DNA of 32,172 nucleotides, taken from positions 56,278 through 88,449 of the forward strand of contig DLIM01000025.1 of NCBI GenBank assembly GCA_002483745.1, read 5' to 3'. This DNA is from Caryophanales bacterium UBA7642 (GTDB lineage: Bacteria; Bacillota_I; Bacilli_A; RFN20; CAG-288). The notes below the pieces were generated by a model that saw nothing but the letters and a program-made list of their open reading frames with translations, did not search any database and was not told the DNA's origin. The translations under genes were made by a program, and so were the position numbers. Of this stretch, positions 1 through 6,861 are shown piece after piece; positions within the stretch are counted from its first letter, which is position 1; the number at the start of each line of letters is the position of its first letter.

Positions 1-206
1 AGAATCAAAAAGGTTCCTTAATAGGATTTTTGTAGAATAAGAAATATAGAGCTTAGATTCAACAAGAGTAAAATTAGATTAAACTTGCAAACCAAAGTGG
101 GTATTTTTAATAAATTAAGCATTTCTACTTTTGTTTTTGCAAAATTTGACAATATTTCTGCTTTTTAAGGGTCTAAATTTAGTTAGTATTTAATAAAGAA
201 GCACTA
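1..206. other. AT-rich stretch without a recognised gene
   Basis: No convincing coding frame, tRNA or repeat is visible here. It lies beyond the terminator of the minus-strand tRNA pair and is probably an intergenic spacer or the far flank of a gene outside the window. Confidence 0.5.
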
Positions 207-244
207 AAAAAGCCTTTCCGTTTTAAGAAAGGCTTTATTTTTTT
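206..244 (-). terminator. Intrinsic terminator of the tRNA-Asn/tRNA-Glu transcript
   Basis: A perfect 10-bp stem (arms 209-218 and 227-236) encloses an 8-nt loop. On the minus strand it is followed by a run of six T (206-211), just downstream of tRNA-Glu. The plus strand also has a T-rich tail (234-244), so it could act in both directions. Confidence 0.85.
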
Positions 245-248
245 AAGT

Positions 249-324
249 TGGTGACCTGGATGGGGTTCGGACCCATGAATGTATCCTTGAAAGGGATATG
301 AGTTAACCACTTCTCCACCAGGCC
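249..324 (-). tRNA. tRNA-Glu (anticodon TTC)
   Basis: The reverse complement folds as a 76-nt cloverleaf. The 7-bp acceptor stem opens GGCCTGG and has one G-U pair. The anticodon loop is CTTTCAA, the T loop is TTCGAAC, and CCA is encoded at the 3' end. It follows tRNA-Asn on the same strand with a 34-nt gap and shares its promoter and terminator. Confidence 0.96.
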
Positions 325-358
325 ATTAGCTGCCTAGATGGTGCCACTTAAAGAAAAA

Positions 359-434
359 TGGCGCCTACTGTAGGACTCGGACCTACGACCTACCGGTTAA
401 CAGCCGGTTGCTCTACCAACTGAGCTAAGTAGGC
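359..434 (-). tRNA. tRNA-Asn (anticodon GTT)
   Basis: The reverse complement gives a full 76-nt cloverleaf with acceptor arms GCCTACT and AGTAGGC. The anticodon loop is CTGTTAA, the discriminator is G, and CCA is encoded. It is the first gene of a two-tRNA unit, directly below a consensus-like promoter. QueT elsewhere in the window is relevant because GTT is one of the four queuosine-type GUN anticodons. Confidence 0.96.
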
Positions 435-444
435 AGCGTTGATA

Positions 445-473
445 AATATAGCAAATTACGTTTCAATTTGCAA
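445..473 (-). promoter_or_regulatory. Promoter of the tRNA-Asn/tRNA-Glu unit
   Basis: On the minus strand TTGCAA (468-473) is separated by 17 nt from TATATT (445-450), with an extended -10 TG one base upstream. The tRNA begins about 10 nt after the -10 box. The tRNAs can therefore be transcribed independently of acpP. Confidence 0.75.
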
Positions 474-489
474 TAGAAAGTTAACTTGT

Positions 490-732
490 TTACGCTCTTT
501 TCTTATCGATTAGGTCTTTTACGTCCTTAACGGTCTTTAAAGTCATCATCTCATCTTGGGTGATTTCTGGTAAATTAAACTCCTGCTCGATATTTATGAC
601 TAATTCGGCAGTGTCTAATGAATCTAAACCAAGATCTTCTAATTTAGTATCAGGAGTAATAGAATCAGCATCAAACTTTTTCTTTCTTACTTGTTTAGCA
701 AGCAATTCTTTTAATTTGGCATAGATATCCAT
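490..732 (-). CDS. acpP: Acyl carrier protein
   Basis: An 80-residue acidic protein that carries acyl chains on a 4'-phosphopantetheine arm during fatty acid synthesis in the cytoplasm. The attachment motif is GLDSLD with Ser38 as the modified residue, and the four-helix ACP pattern runs the whole length. A start nine codons further upstream (759) is possible, but the Met at 732 is preceded by a GAGG site at good spacing and gives the usual ACP length and N-terminus. No other fatty acid synthesis gene is in the window, and the gene is divergent from the 840-2726 gene. Its promoter must lie between 733 and 839, where several overlapping TATATT-like boxes prevent a unique choice. Confidence 0.95.
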   Translation of the reverse strand: MDIYAKLKELLAKQVRKKKFDADSITPDTKLEDLGLDSLDTAELVINIEQEFNLPEITQDEMMTLKTVKDVKDLIDKKRA

Positions 733-798
733 ATTTATAACCTCGTTTATTCGATACACGAATTTAACAATTACTAATATAATATAAAAATACTTTAA

Positions 799-828
799 TT
801 GCTATCCATATTGCTAAAACGCTATAAT
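799..828 (+). promoter_or_regulatory. Promoter giving a near-leaderless transcript
   Basis: TTGCTA (799-804), an 18-nt spacer and a perfect TATAAT (823-828). Transcription should begin about 835, only some 5 nt before the ATG at 840, which leaves no room for a Shine-Dalgarno sequence. Confidence 0.65.
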
Positions 829-839
829 AATCGCGGATT

Positions 840-2726
840 ATGAAAGCAATAATACCTGTAAATCTTATTTTAGAGAACTCCTTAGCTCCTAATTATCCAA
901 ATATGATTATCATTATTGCCCTTTCAGTATTAGGGTTTCTTTTATTGGCGGCTATTATTGTCGCAATTTGCTTTGCCTCTTTAGGAGAATCAAAGAATCA
1001 AAGAAGAGAAAGAGAAAACTTAGATTACAACGTCCGTGTCTATACTTTTGACTATGCCAAGAAAACTTTCTACTTCTTCGATAAATTCGATTTGAAGCAT
1101 ACTAAAACCTATGATGAACAGCAGTTCATCAATCAGTTCATGCCTTCCGATAAATACCGTGTTCAGGATTGGCTTAGAGGTATTGTTCAAAATAACAATT
1201 ATTCACAGTATATTCAGGCTGATTTAAAGATTCATCACCCTAATGTCACAATTTCCTCAATGCTTCAGTTAACCAGCGTCAATCGCCAAAAGAATATCAT
1301 TCATTTTGAAAGTTTCCTGTTGCCTTATTGCTCCACCACTTCCTTAATGAGTCCAAGAAAAAGAAAACGTTTCTTCCTCAATGACGATGAGGCCTGCCAA
1401 GACTTCATTAAGAACAATGATGAGGAAAACTATCTTGGCTCAGTCTATTATCTGAAACTATACCGAGCTAACAGCACGAAAGAAAATGATGAAAAGTACT
1501 TGGCTGAGATTAATACAAAGATAGTCAGTATTCTTACAAAGTTCTTAACCAAGACAAAAAAGCTTCACAAAATCAGTGACACTGAAGAAATAATCATTGA
1601 TAAATCTACAATTTCCCGTGTTATGACTATGAATATAGCCAGCACTATTGAAACAGCTTTAACCCAGTTCCTTAACTTTAATACTCCCGATGTTGATTTG
1701 TTTGTCGCCATTGGTATTTCCACTACCGCTTTCTACAATCAGGATTACTTCCAGGCTAAAGATCAATCAGGTATGATGGCTAAAGCAATCAGCAATAACC
1801 TAACTAATGAGAAAGTCCTCTTCTATGATCCTAGTTTCTTTGATAAATTCAATAAGGAAAAGGGACAATTAGAAGAAGTTAAAATGATTGTCAAGAATTC
1901 TACTTTCCGTGTCTTCTTTACTCCAACGATTAATATCAAGACCGGAGAGAAGAGCCTCTATTTCACAAAAGTAATACCCTTTGGAACCAGCTTAAAGACC
2001 TTCAGAGAAGTAATTGATGTTTCCGTCAAGATAAAAGAAGGGCCTTTAAGAATCTTTAGAGGAATCAATGAGAAGTGTCAAAAGAGCTTAGCTACTTATA
2101 AGGATAATAACATCAATCTCATCATCAATGTCCCTTATCTAGAAATAGCTGATTTCTTAAAAGCCATTCAATCTACTTCCTACAGCAAAATCAGCTGGAC
2201 TTTAGCTCTGCCGGAAACTGATCTTTTAGCCTACCTTGATGATCAGGCCACCATCAAAAAGACCTTCCAGAGAGTAATTGAGAACCAATGCAAGATTGCT
2301 ATCATGCTAGCTAATTCTTCCCCTTCACTTCCTAGCCAGATCTTACGTTATGCCTCTTTCTTCCTAGTAGGAGATAGATACACAAGCCACTTAAAAGATA
2401 GCCGAACCGTCAATGAATTGAGAATCATCGGCAGCAGTTACCAGGACTATCCTGCTCCGATTGTCTACTTCGGACTTAAAGATTTCAACGATATCGAGCT
2501 AGGAGCCCATTTTGGTGGTAGAATCTTTCAGTGCGATGCTTTGGCTTTGCCCTCTAGTAAAGCTGAAGAACTTGACCCTGAAAAGGTCAACTATGTGATC
2601 AAGGAAACGGAAAACCTTTTCCCTCACACTTCCAACACAGTTTCTAAAGCCATCAGCATTGAGCCTCGAAACAAGAAAGAGACCATTGTGATTCCGACTA
2701 TCAGGAACTCAATCAAGAAGAAATAG
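840..2726 (+). CDS. Membrane-anchored degenerate PAS-GGDEF-EAL-like protein
   Basis: A 628-residue protein with one N-terminal membrane segment (about 22-46) and a long cytoplasmic part. Residues about 66-170 look PAS-like and about 180-345 look like a worn GGDEF domain. Residues about 355-590 follow the layout of an EAL phosphodiesterase: the opening 'TINIKTGEK' matches the usual 'IVDLKTG', and 'GGRIFQCDAL' matches the usual C-terminal 'QG..FAKPL'. None of the catalytic signatures (GGDEF, EAL, DDFG) is present. If the assignment is right it cannot make or cleave c-di-GMP and would be a binding or scaffold pseudoenzyme. The distant family call is inference; the membrane anchor is clear. It has no Shine-Dalgarno and is first in a run with proS, pepP and trmL, 26 nt ahead of the chosen proS start. 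Confidence 0.5.
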   Translation: MKAIIPVNLILENSLAPNYPNMIIIIALSVLGFLLLAAIIVAICFASLGESKNQRRERENLDYNVRVYTFDYAKKTFYFFDKFDLKHTKTYDEQQFINQFMPSDKYRVQDWLRGIVQNNNYSQYIQADLKIHHPNVTISSMLQLTSVNRQKNIIHFESFLLPYCSTTSLMSPRKRKRFFLNDDEACQDFIKNNDEENYLGSVYYLKLYRANSTKENDEKYLAEINTKIVSILTKFLTKTKKLHKISDTEEIIIDKSTISRVMTMNIASTIETALTQFLNFNTPDVDLFVAIGISTTAFYNQDYFQAKDQSGMMAKAISNNLTNEKVLFYDPSFFDKFNKEKGQLEEVKMIVKNSTFRVFFTPTINIKTGEKSLYFTKVIPFGTSLKTFREVIDVSVKIKEGPLRIFRGINEKCQKSLATYKDNNINLIINVPYLEIADFLKAIQSTSYSKISWTLALPETDLLAYLDDQATIKKTFQRVIENQCKIAIMLANSSPSLPSQILRYASFFLVGDRYTSHLKDSRTVNELRIIGSSYQDYPAPIVYFGLKDFNDIELGAHFGGRIFQCDALALPSSKAEELDPEKVNYVIKETENLFPHTSNTVSKAISIEPRNKKETIVIPTIRNSIKKK

Positions 2727-2752
2727 TCTAGGTAATGAAAGGAAATACCAAG

Positions 2753-4189
2753 ATGAACGACAAGAAAGTTAAAAACATTGCTTCAAAAAGCGAAAATCTG
2801 ACTCAGTGGTATACCGATGTCTGCACTAAGGCCGGCTTAATGGATTATGCCTCAGCCAAGGGATTCATTGTTTACCGTCCAGACGGCTATGCCCTTTGGG
2901 AAGAAATTATGCATTACTTAGATAAGCGTTTCCATGAATTAGGTGTTAGGAATGTCTATATGCCTACCTTAATTCCGATGTCCTTGCTGAACAAGGAAAA
3001 AGAGCACATTAAGGGCTTTGCTCCCGAATGTGCTGTTGTCACTCAAGGCGGTGATAAGACTTTAACTGAACCAATGGTAGTAAGACCTACTAGTGAGACT
3101 TTATTTTGCGATTATTTCAAAGATATTGTCCATTCATATAATGATTTACCCGTCAAGGACAATCAGTGGTGCTCCGTTGTCAGATGGGAGAAAACTACCC
3201 GTCCTTTCTTAAGAGGCGCTGAATTCCTTTGGCAGGAAGGCCACACTCTTCATGAAACCGAAGCTGAAGCTAGAGAGTTCGCCTTATCAATTTTGAGAGT
3301 CTATAACGACTTAGGCCGCGATATGCTAGCTATTCCTTTCGTTATGGGAAAGAAACCCGATAGTGAAAAGTTTGCCGGTGCTGTTGATACTTACACAATT
3401 GAAGGCTTAATGCCGGATGGCCAAGCTTTGCAATGTGGAACTACTCATTACTTAGGAACTGGCTTCCCTGAACATTTTGGAATCAAGTTCTTAGGCAAAG
3501 ATAATAAGATTGCTTATCCGCATTATACTTCTTGGGGTGTTTCCACCCGTTTATTAGGTGCCATCATTATGATCCATGGCGATGATAACGGATTAGTTTT
3601 GCCTCCTAAGATTGCTCCAACCCAGGTAGTTATCGTTCCTATCAGAGCTGATAGTGATCCGGCTGTTGTCGAAGCTGCTAAGAAGATTGAGGATTCCCTT
3701 AAAAAGCTCAATATCCGAGTTACTTTGGATTTATCAAACAAGACTCCGGGATGGAAATTTGCTCAGTATGAGATGAAGGGTGTTCCGCTCAGAATTGAAA
3801 TCGGTCCTAAGGACTTAGCTCAAAACCAGTGCGTCTTAACTAGAAGATTTGATTCTTCTAAGTCCTTCATGTCTCTTGATAAAATTGCTTCCGATATTCC
3901 TACTGAGTTAGACAATATCCAGGAAGGCATGTATCAGAAAGCCTTAAAATACCTTAACTCCCATATCACCGAAGTTCATAACTATGATGAACTTAAGGAT
4001 GTCCTTACTACCAACAAGGGCTTTGCCAAGATGATGTGGTCTGGTGACAGTGAAGACGAGGTCACCATTAAGAAAGACTTCAACGCCACTCCTCGTGTTA
4101 TGCCTTTTGATCAGATTGCTTTCGATTATAAAGATTGCCTTACCGGCAAGAAGGCCGACAAGGTCATCTATTACGCCCGTGCTTATTAG
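2753..4189 (+). CDS. proS: Prolyl-tRNA synthetase, archaeal/eukaryotic-like short type
   Basis: A 478-residue class II synthetase that charges tRNA-Pro with proline. Motif 2 (RWEKTTRPFLRG, about residue 143) and motif 3 (GVSTRLLGAI, about residue 261) are intact, and the substrate-site stretch VRPTSET is present. The bacterial INS editing domain is absent. The protein ends in the aromatic tail YYARAY typical of the short type, which is common in Mollicutes and some Firmicutes. An ATG at 2735 is in frame, but the Met at 2753 has AAAGGA 9-12 nt upstream and is preferred. No T-box leader precedes it. It is cotranscribed with the upstream membrane protein and probably with pepP, which starts 32 nt after its stop. 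Confidence 0.95.
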   Translation: MNDKKVKNIASKSENLTQWYTDVCTKAGLMDYASAKGFIVYRPDGYALWEEIMHYLDKRFHELGVRNVYMPTLIPMSLLNKEKEHIKGFAPECAVVTQGGDKTLTEPMVVRPTSETLFCDYFKDIVHSYNDLPVKDNQWCSVVRWEKTTRPFLRGAEFLWQEGHTLHETEAEAREFALSILRVYNDLGRDMLAIPFVMGKKPDSEKFAGAVDTYTIEGLMPDGQALQCGTTHYLGTGFPEHFGIKFLGKDNKIAYPHYTSWGVSTRLLGAIIMIHGDDNGLVLPPKIAPTQVVIVPIRADSDPAVVEAAKKIEDSLKKLNIRVTLDLSNKTPGWKFAQYEMKGVPLRIEIGPKDLAQNQCVLTRRFDSSKSFMSLDKIASDIPTELDNIQEGMYQKALKYLNSHITEVHNYDELKDVLTTNKGFAKMMWSGDSEDEVTIKKDFNATPRVMPFDQIAFDYKDCLTGKKADKVIYYARAY

Positions 4190-4221
4190 TTTTAAGATTT
4201 TGATAAAAAGAGGTTATTTCA

Positions 4222-6003
4222 ATGAATATTTTTGATGAAAGAATCCAGGCCCTTCAGGCCCAAATGCGTGCTGATAATATCAAGGCCTATATCGTTCCTG
4301 CTACTGACCCGCATTTAAGTGAAGCTTATGCTCCTCGCTTTGGAGCCATGAGATTCTATTTCTGCGCTTTTGGTGGCGAAGATGGAACTTTATTAGTGAC
4401 TCAAGACAATAGCTACATCTATACCGATGGCCGTTATTGGGTCGAGGCGGAGATGGAGTTAAAAGGCACTTCCTGCAAATTAGTAAAATCTGGAAAACCT
4501 GGCGTTCCTTCAATGGCTAGTTTCATCAAAGAGAATAATCTTTATCCTCTTGGACTTGATGCTTCCTTATTCTCCCTTAAAGAATTAAGAAAATATTATC
4601 TCGATAGCGACCATAAGATTGTCTCTTTAGACTATTCATTCCTAGTCAAGAATATGCCCTCTTATCCTTCTGATCCTATTTTTGCCATTGATCAGAAATA
4701 CCTTTCTTTAACCTATAAAGAAAGAGTCGATTCGATGGTTAAAGCAATTAAGGGCAATGGCGCCAAAGCTCTTCTTTTAACTGCTCTTGATGATATCGCC
4801 TATGTTTTAGGATATCGAGGAAACGATATCTATTGCACCCCGGTCTTCTATTCTTGGCTTTATATCACCGAGGAAGGATATCTGGATTTGTTCATTGATA
4901 GCAACAAGCTACCTAAAGACTTTAATCTGCCTAATCTGACTATCCATGCCTATGATTCCTTACTGGCTTTCATTGATGAAAGAAAAGATATTCCGACTTT
5001 AATTGATCCTTCTAAGACCAATGCTTTGATTTGTTCCCATCTGAACAATAGGATCTATGCTTCCTCTCCGGCTTATGTGGAAAAGAGTATTAAGGGACCG
5101 GTTGAAATCGAGAACTTAAGAAGAATCAACACTATCGATGGCTTAGCCGTCTTAAAGCTGATGAAGTATGTCGATGACCATATTGATTCGGGTTTCTTAA
5201 ATGAAGAAAGCTTAGTCGAATATGTCGACTCGGTTCGTTTAGCTAACCCTGAATGCTTTGAACTATCATTTGGAACTATTGCCGCTGTCGATTCTAATGC
5301 TGCCATGATGCATTATGCTCCGACTAAAGATAAGTTCTCCCCTGTCAATCGCACCAATCAGCTCCTTTTGGTTGATTCAGGCGGTCAGTACTATGGTGGA
5401 ACTACCGATATTACTAGAACTTTTATTCTTTCTAAGAATCCCTCTAAGGAAGTCATTCATGACTACACCTTGACCTTAAAGTCTCAGATTGCTTTAACAA
5501 CTTCTATTTTTGAGAAAGGTGCAACTGGACATTCTATTGATATTACTGCCCGTGAAGTCATGTGGAAGGAAGGCTTAGACTATAAATGTGGAACCGGACA
5601 TGGAGTCGGATATATTTCCTGTGTCCATGAAGGCCCCGTTGGTTTTAGATTCTATGACTCCCCTGATCGAGATGACCGAGCGGAATTAAGCTTAGGAAAT
5701 GTCATCACGATTGAACCTGGAGTCTACAAGGACTACAAGTATGGTATCCGTTTAGAGAATGATCTTTTAGTAGTTCCTTGCAACACCACTGACCAAGGCA
5801 TTTTCTATAAGTTCGAAGTCTTGACTCTCTGCCCTTATGATCGACGTGGCATTGATGTTTCCATGTTGTCTGAAGAGGAAATTTCTTGGTTCAATGATTA
5901 TTCCGCTTTAGTCTTTGAGAAGCTTTCTCCTTTAGCTAAGGATGATCCGGAATTATTAGCTTACTTAAAGAAGAATACTGAGCCTCTTAGCCGAAATGAA
6001 TAG
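4222..6003 (+). CDS. pepP: Xaa-Pro aminopeptidase (M24B), long three-domain form
   Basis: A 593-residue cytoplasmic metallopeptidase that removes N-terminal residues preceding proline. The C-terminal pita-bread fold keeps the dinuclear metal ligands: Asp in LLVDSGG (about 384), Asp in GTTDITRT (about 395), His in GTGHGVG (about 459), Glu in IEPGVY (about 498) and Glu in RLEND (about 511). Two creatinase-like N-terminal domains precede it. The length matches the large eukaryotic-like APP1 form rather than the ~350-440-residue bacterial enzymes. AAGAGG lies at good spacing before the ATG. It overlaps trmL by 8 nt, so the two are translationally linked. Confidence 0.93.
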   Translation: MNIFDERIQALQAQMRADNIKAYIVPATDPHLSEAYAPRFGAMRFYFCAFGGEDGTLLVTQDNSYIYTDGRYWVEAEMELKGTSCKLVKSGKPGVPSMASFIKENNLYPLGLDASLFSLKELRKYYLDSDHKIVSLDYSFLVKNMPSYPSDPIFAIDQKYLSLTYKERVDSMVKAIKGNGAKALLLTALDDIAYVLGYRGNDIYCTPVFYSWLYITEEGYLDLFIDSNKLPKDFNLPNLTIHAYDSLLAFIDERKDIPTLIDPSKTNALICSHLNNRIYASSPAYVEKSIKGPVEIENLRRINTIDGLAVLKLMKYVDDHIDSGFLNEESLVEYVDSVRLANPECFELSFGTIAAVDSNAAMMHYAPTKDKFSPVNRTNQLLLVDSGGQYYGGTTDITRTFILSKNPSKEVIHDYTLTLKSQIALTTSIFEKGATGHSIDITAREVMWKEGLDYKCGTGHGVGYISCVHEGPVGFRFYDSPDRDDRAELSLGNVITIEPGVYKDYKYGIRLENDLLVVPCNTTDQGIFYKFEVLTLCPYDRRGIDVSMLSEEEISWFNDYSALVFEKLSPLAKDDPELLAYLKKNTEPLSRNE

Positions 6004-6517
6004 AATTGTTCTTTTTGAGCCGGAAAAGCCTGCCAATACCGGCAACATAATTCGTACCTGTATGGCAATGGACTGCAAGCTTACCATTATCGGCAACCCG
6101 ACTTTTGAGTTGACGGACAAAGCTTTTAAAAGAGCTGAAATGGATTACTGTATAGGCTTTGAGATTGAAAGATTCAACACTATCGATGAATTCTTAGCTA
6201 AACATGGTAAAGAAGATGGCTATTATGTCACTAGATACAGTGAAAATGTCTATTCATCATTTGATTATTCTTCAGTTTCCGATAATCACTGGTTCATGTT
6301 TGGAAGAGAATCTACTGGAATACCAAAAGAAGTCCTTAAAGAGCATTACGATCATACGATTAGAATCCCTATGGCTATTAATGCTAGGAGTTTAAATCTA
6401 GCTAATTCTGTTGCCATTGTTATTTCAGAGGCAATTAGACAGCAAGGCTTCTATAATCTAGCCACTACTGAGACAATTAAGGGAAGGGACTTCTTGAAGA
6501 ATTATCCGTCAAAATAA
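5996..6517 (+). CDS. trmL: tRNA (cytidine/uridine-34 2'-O)-methyltransferase
   Basis: A 173-residue SPOUT enzyme, slightly longer than the usual ~155. In this family the enzyme methylates the 2'-OH of the wobble base of tRNA-Leu isoacceptors using S-adenosylmethionine. The family opening LFEPEKPANTGNIIRTC is present. So are the knotted SAM site GRESTGIPKEVL and the C-terminal IRIPM...RSLNLANSVAI. The ATG overlaps the end of pepP by 8 nt and has no strong Shine-Dalgarno of its own, so translation probably depends on coupling. It is the last gene of the run and is followed by a small hairpin. Confidence 0.94.
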   Translation: MNRIVLFEPEKPANTGNIIRTCMAMDCKLTIIGNPTFELTDKAFKRAEMDYCIGFEIERFNTIDEFLAKHGKEDGYYVTRYSENVYSSFDYSSVSDNHWFMFGRESTGIPKEVLKEHYDHTIRIPMAINARSLNLANSVAIVISEAIRQQGFYNLATTETIKGRDFLKNYPSK

Positions 6518-6520
6518 AAA

Positions 6521-6563
6521 AAAGCCTTAACGGCTTTCTAAATAATTAAAGAGCGCATACGCT
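6521..6563 (+). terminator. Weak hairpins after trmL
   Basis: AAAGCC/GGCTTT (6521-6526, 6532-6537) lies 4 nt after the trmL stop, and a second small stem AGCG/CGCT follows, leading into TTTATTT. The U-tract after the first stem is poor on the plus strand but strong on the minus strand. Termination of the trmL run here is plausible rather than certain. Confidence 0.45.
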
Positions 6564-6597
6564 TTATTTATACCATATTATAGGTTGAGTAATCAAG

Positions 6598-6626
6598 TTG
6601 ACAAAAAATCCCTAATATTCTATTTT
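6598..6626 (+). promoter_or_regulatory. Strong promoter of the unidentified structured RNA
   Basis: A perfect TTGACA (6598-6603), a 17-nt spacer and TATTTT (6621-6626). Expected start is about 6632-6633. It is the only perfect -35 box found in the window, in front of a stretch with no reading frame. Confidence 0.7.
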
Positions 6627-6631
6627 ATTGG

Positions 6632-6811
6632 TACCTAGCTGATGGCGCGTTTCCGACACATATGTTATCGGGGATGAAGTCGGTGGTGTGTTGAAAGCCT
6701 GCTTCGAGCAGGGATCCTAATCCACCCGCTAGATGCCCCTCTCTTAATAAAAAGGGAAAACAGTTGAATTCACTAGGCAAACGGATAGTTTCGGCTATCC
6801 GCTTTTTCTTT
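6632..6811 (+). ncRNA. Putative structured non-coding RNA of about 180 nt, class unknown
   Basis: A stretch visibly richer in G+C than its flanks, bounded by a strong promoter and an intrinsic terminator, with no open frame. Visible pairings are CCTAG (6634-6638) with CTAGG (6773-6777) closing the molecule, and GGGG (6670-6673) with CCCC (6736-6739). Also GGTGG (6682-6686) pairs with CCACC (6722-6726), and a perfect 6-bp hairpin spans 6698-6712. CCGA (6653-6656) can pair with TCGG (6668-6671), competing with the GGGG/CCCC pairing. Size and autonomy would fit a 6S-type RNA, but I could not match a 6S, SRP, tmRNA, RNase P, T-box or TPP signature. It could also be a leader of the transketolase gene if the terminator is read through. 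Confidence 0.65.
6782..6810 (+). terminator. Intrinsic terminator of the structured RNA
   Basis: Stem CGGATAG/CTATCCG (6782-6788, 6795-6801) with loop TTTCGG, followed by TTTTTCTTT. It separates the RNA from the transketolase gene, which has its own extended -10 box. Confidence 0.85.
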
Positions 6812-6828
6812 AGTTTGTCACCTTTGGA

Positions 6829-6837
6829 TGCTAGAAT
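6829..6837 (+). promoter_or_regulatory. Extended -10 promoter of transketolase
   Basis: TG-C-TAGAAT (6829-6837), with only a weak -35 region overlapping the preceding T-run. Expected start is about 6844, followed by AAGGAG and the ATG at 6862. Confidence 0.5.
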
Positions 6838-6861
6838 AAAGAAGACAAAAAAGGAGATACT

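Noticed and set aside
2735..2752. Earlier start for ProRS
   Set aside because: No ribosome site precedes it, whereas the Met at 2753 has AAAGGA at usable spacing.
6632..6811. SRP RNA, tmRNA, RNase P, TPP riboswitch or T-box identity for the structured RNA
   Set aside because: No GGAAGCAG-type SRP loop, no tRNA-like end, no RNase P signature, no TPP core and no T-box GGTGG-ACC pattern in the right context were found.
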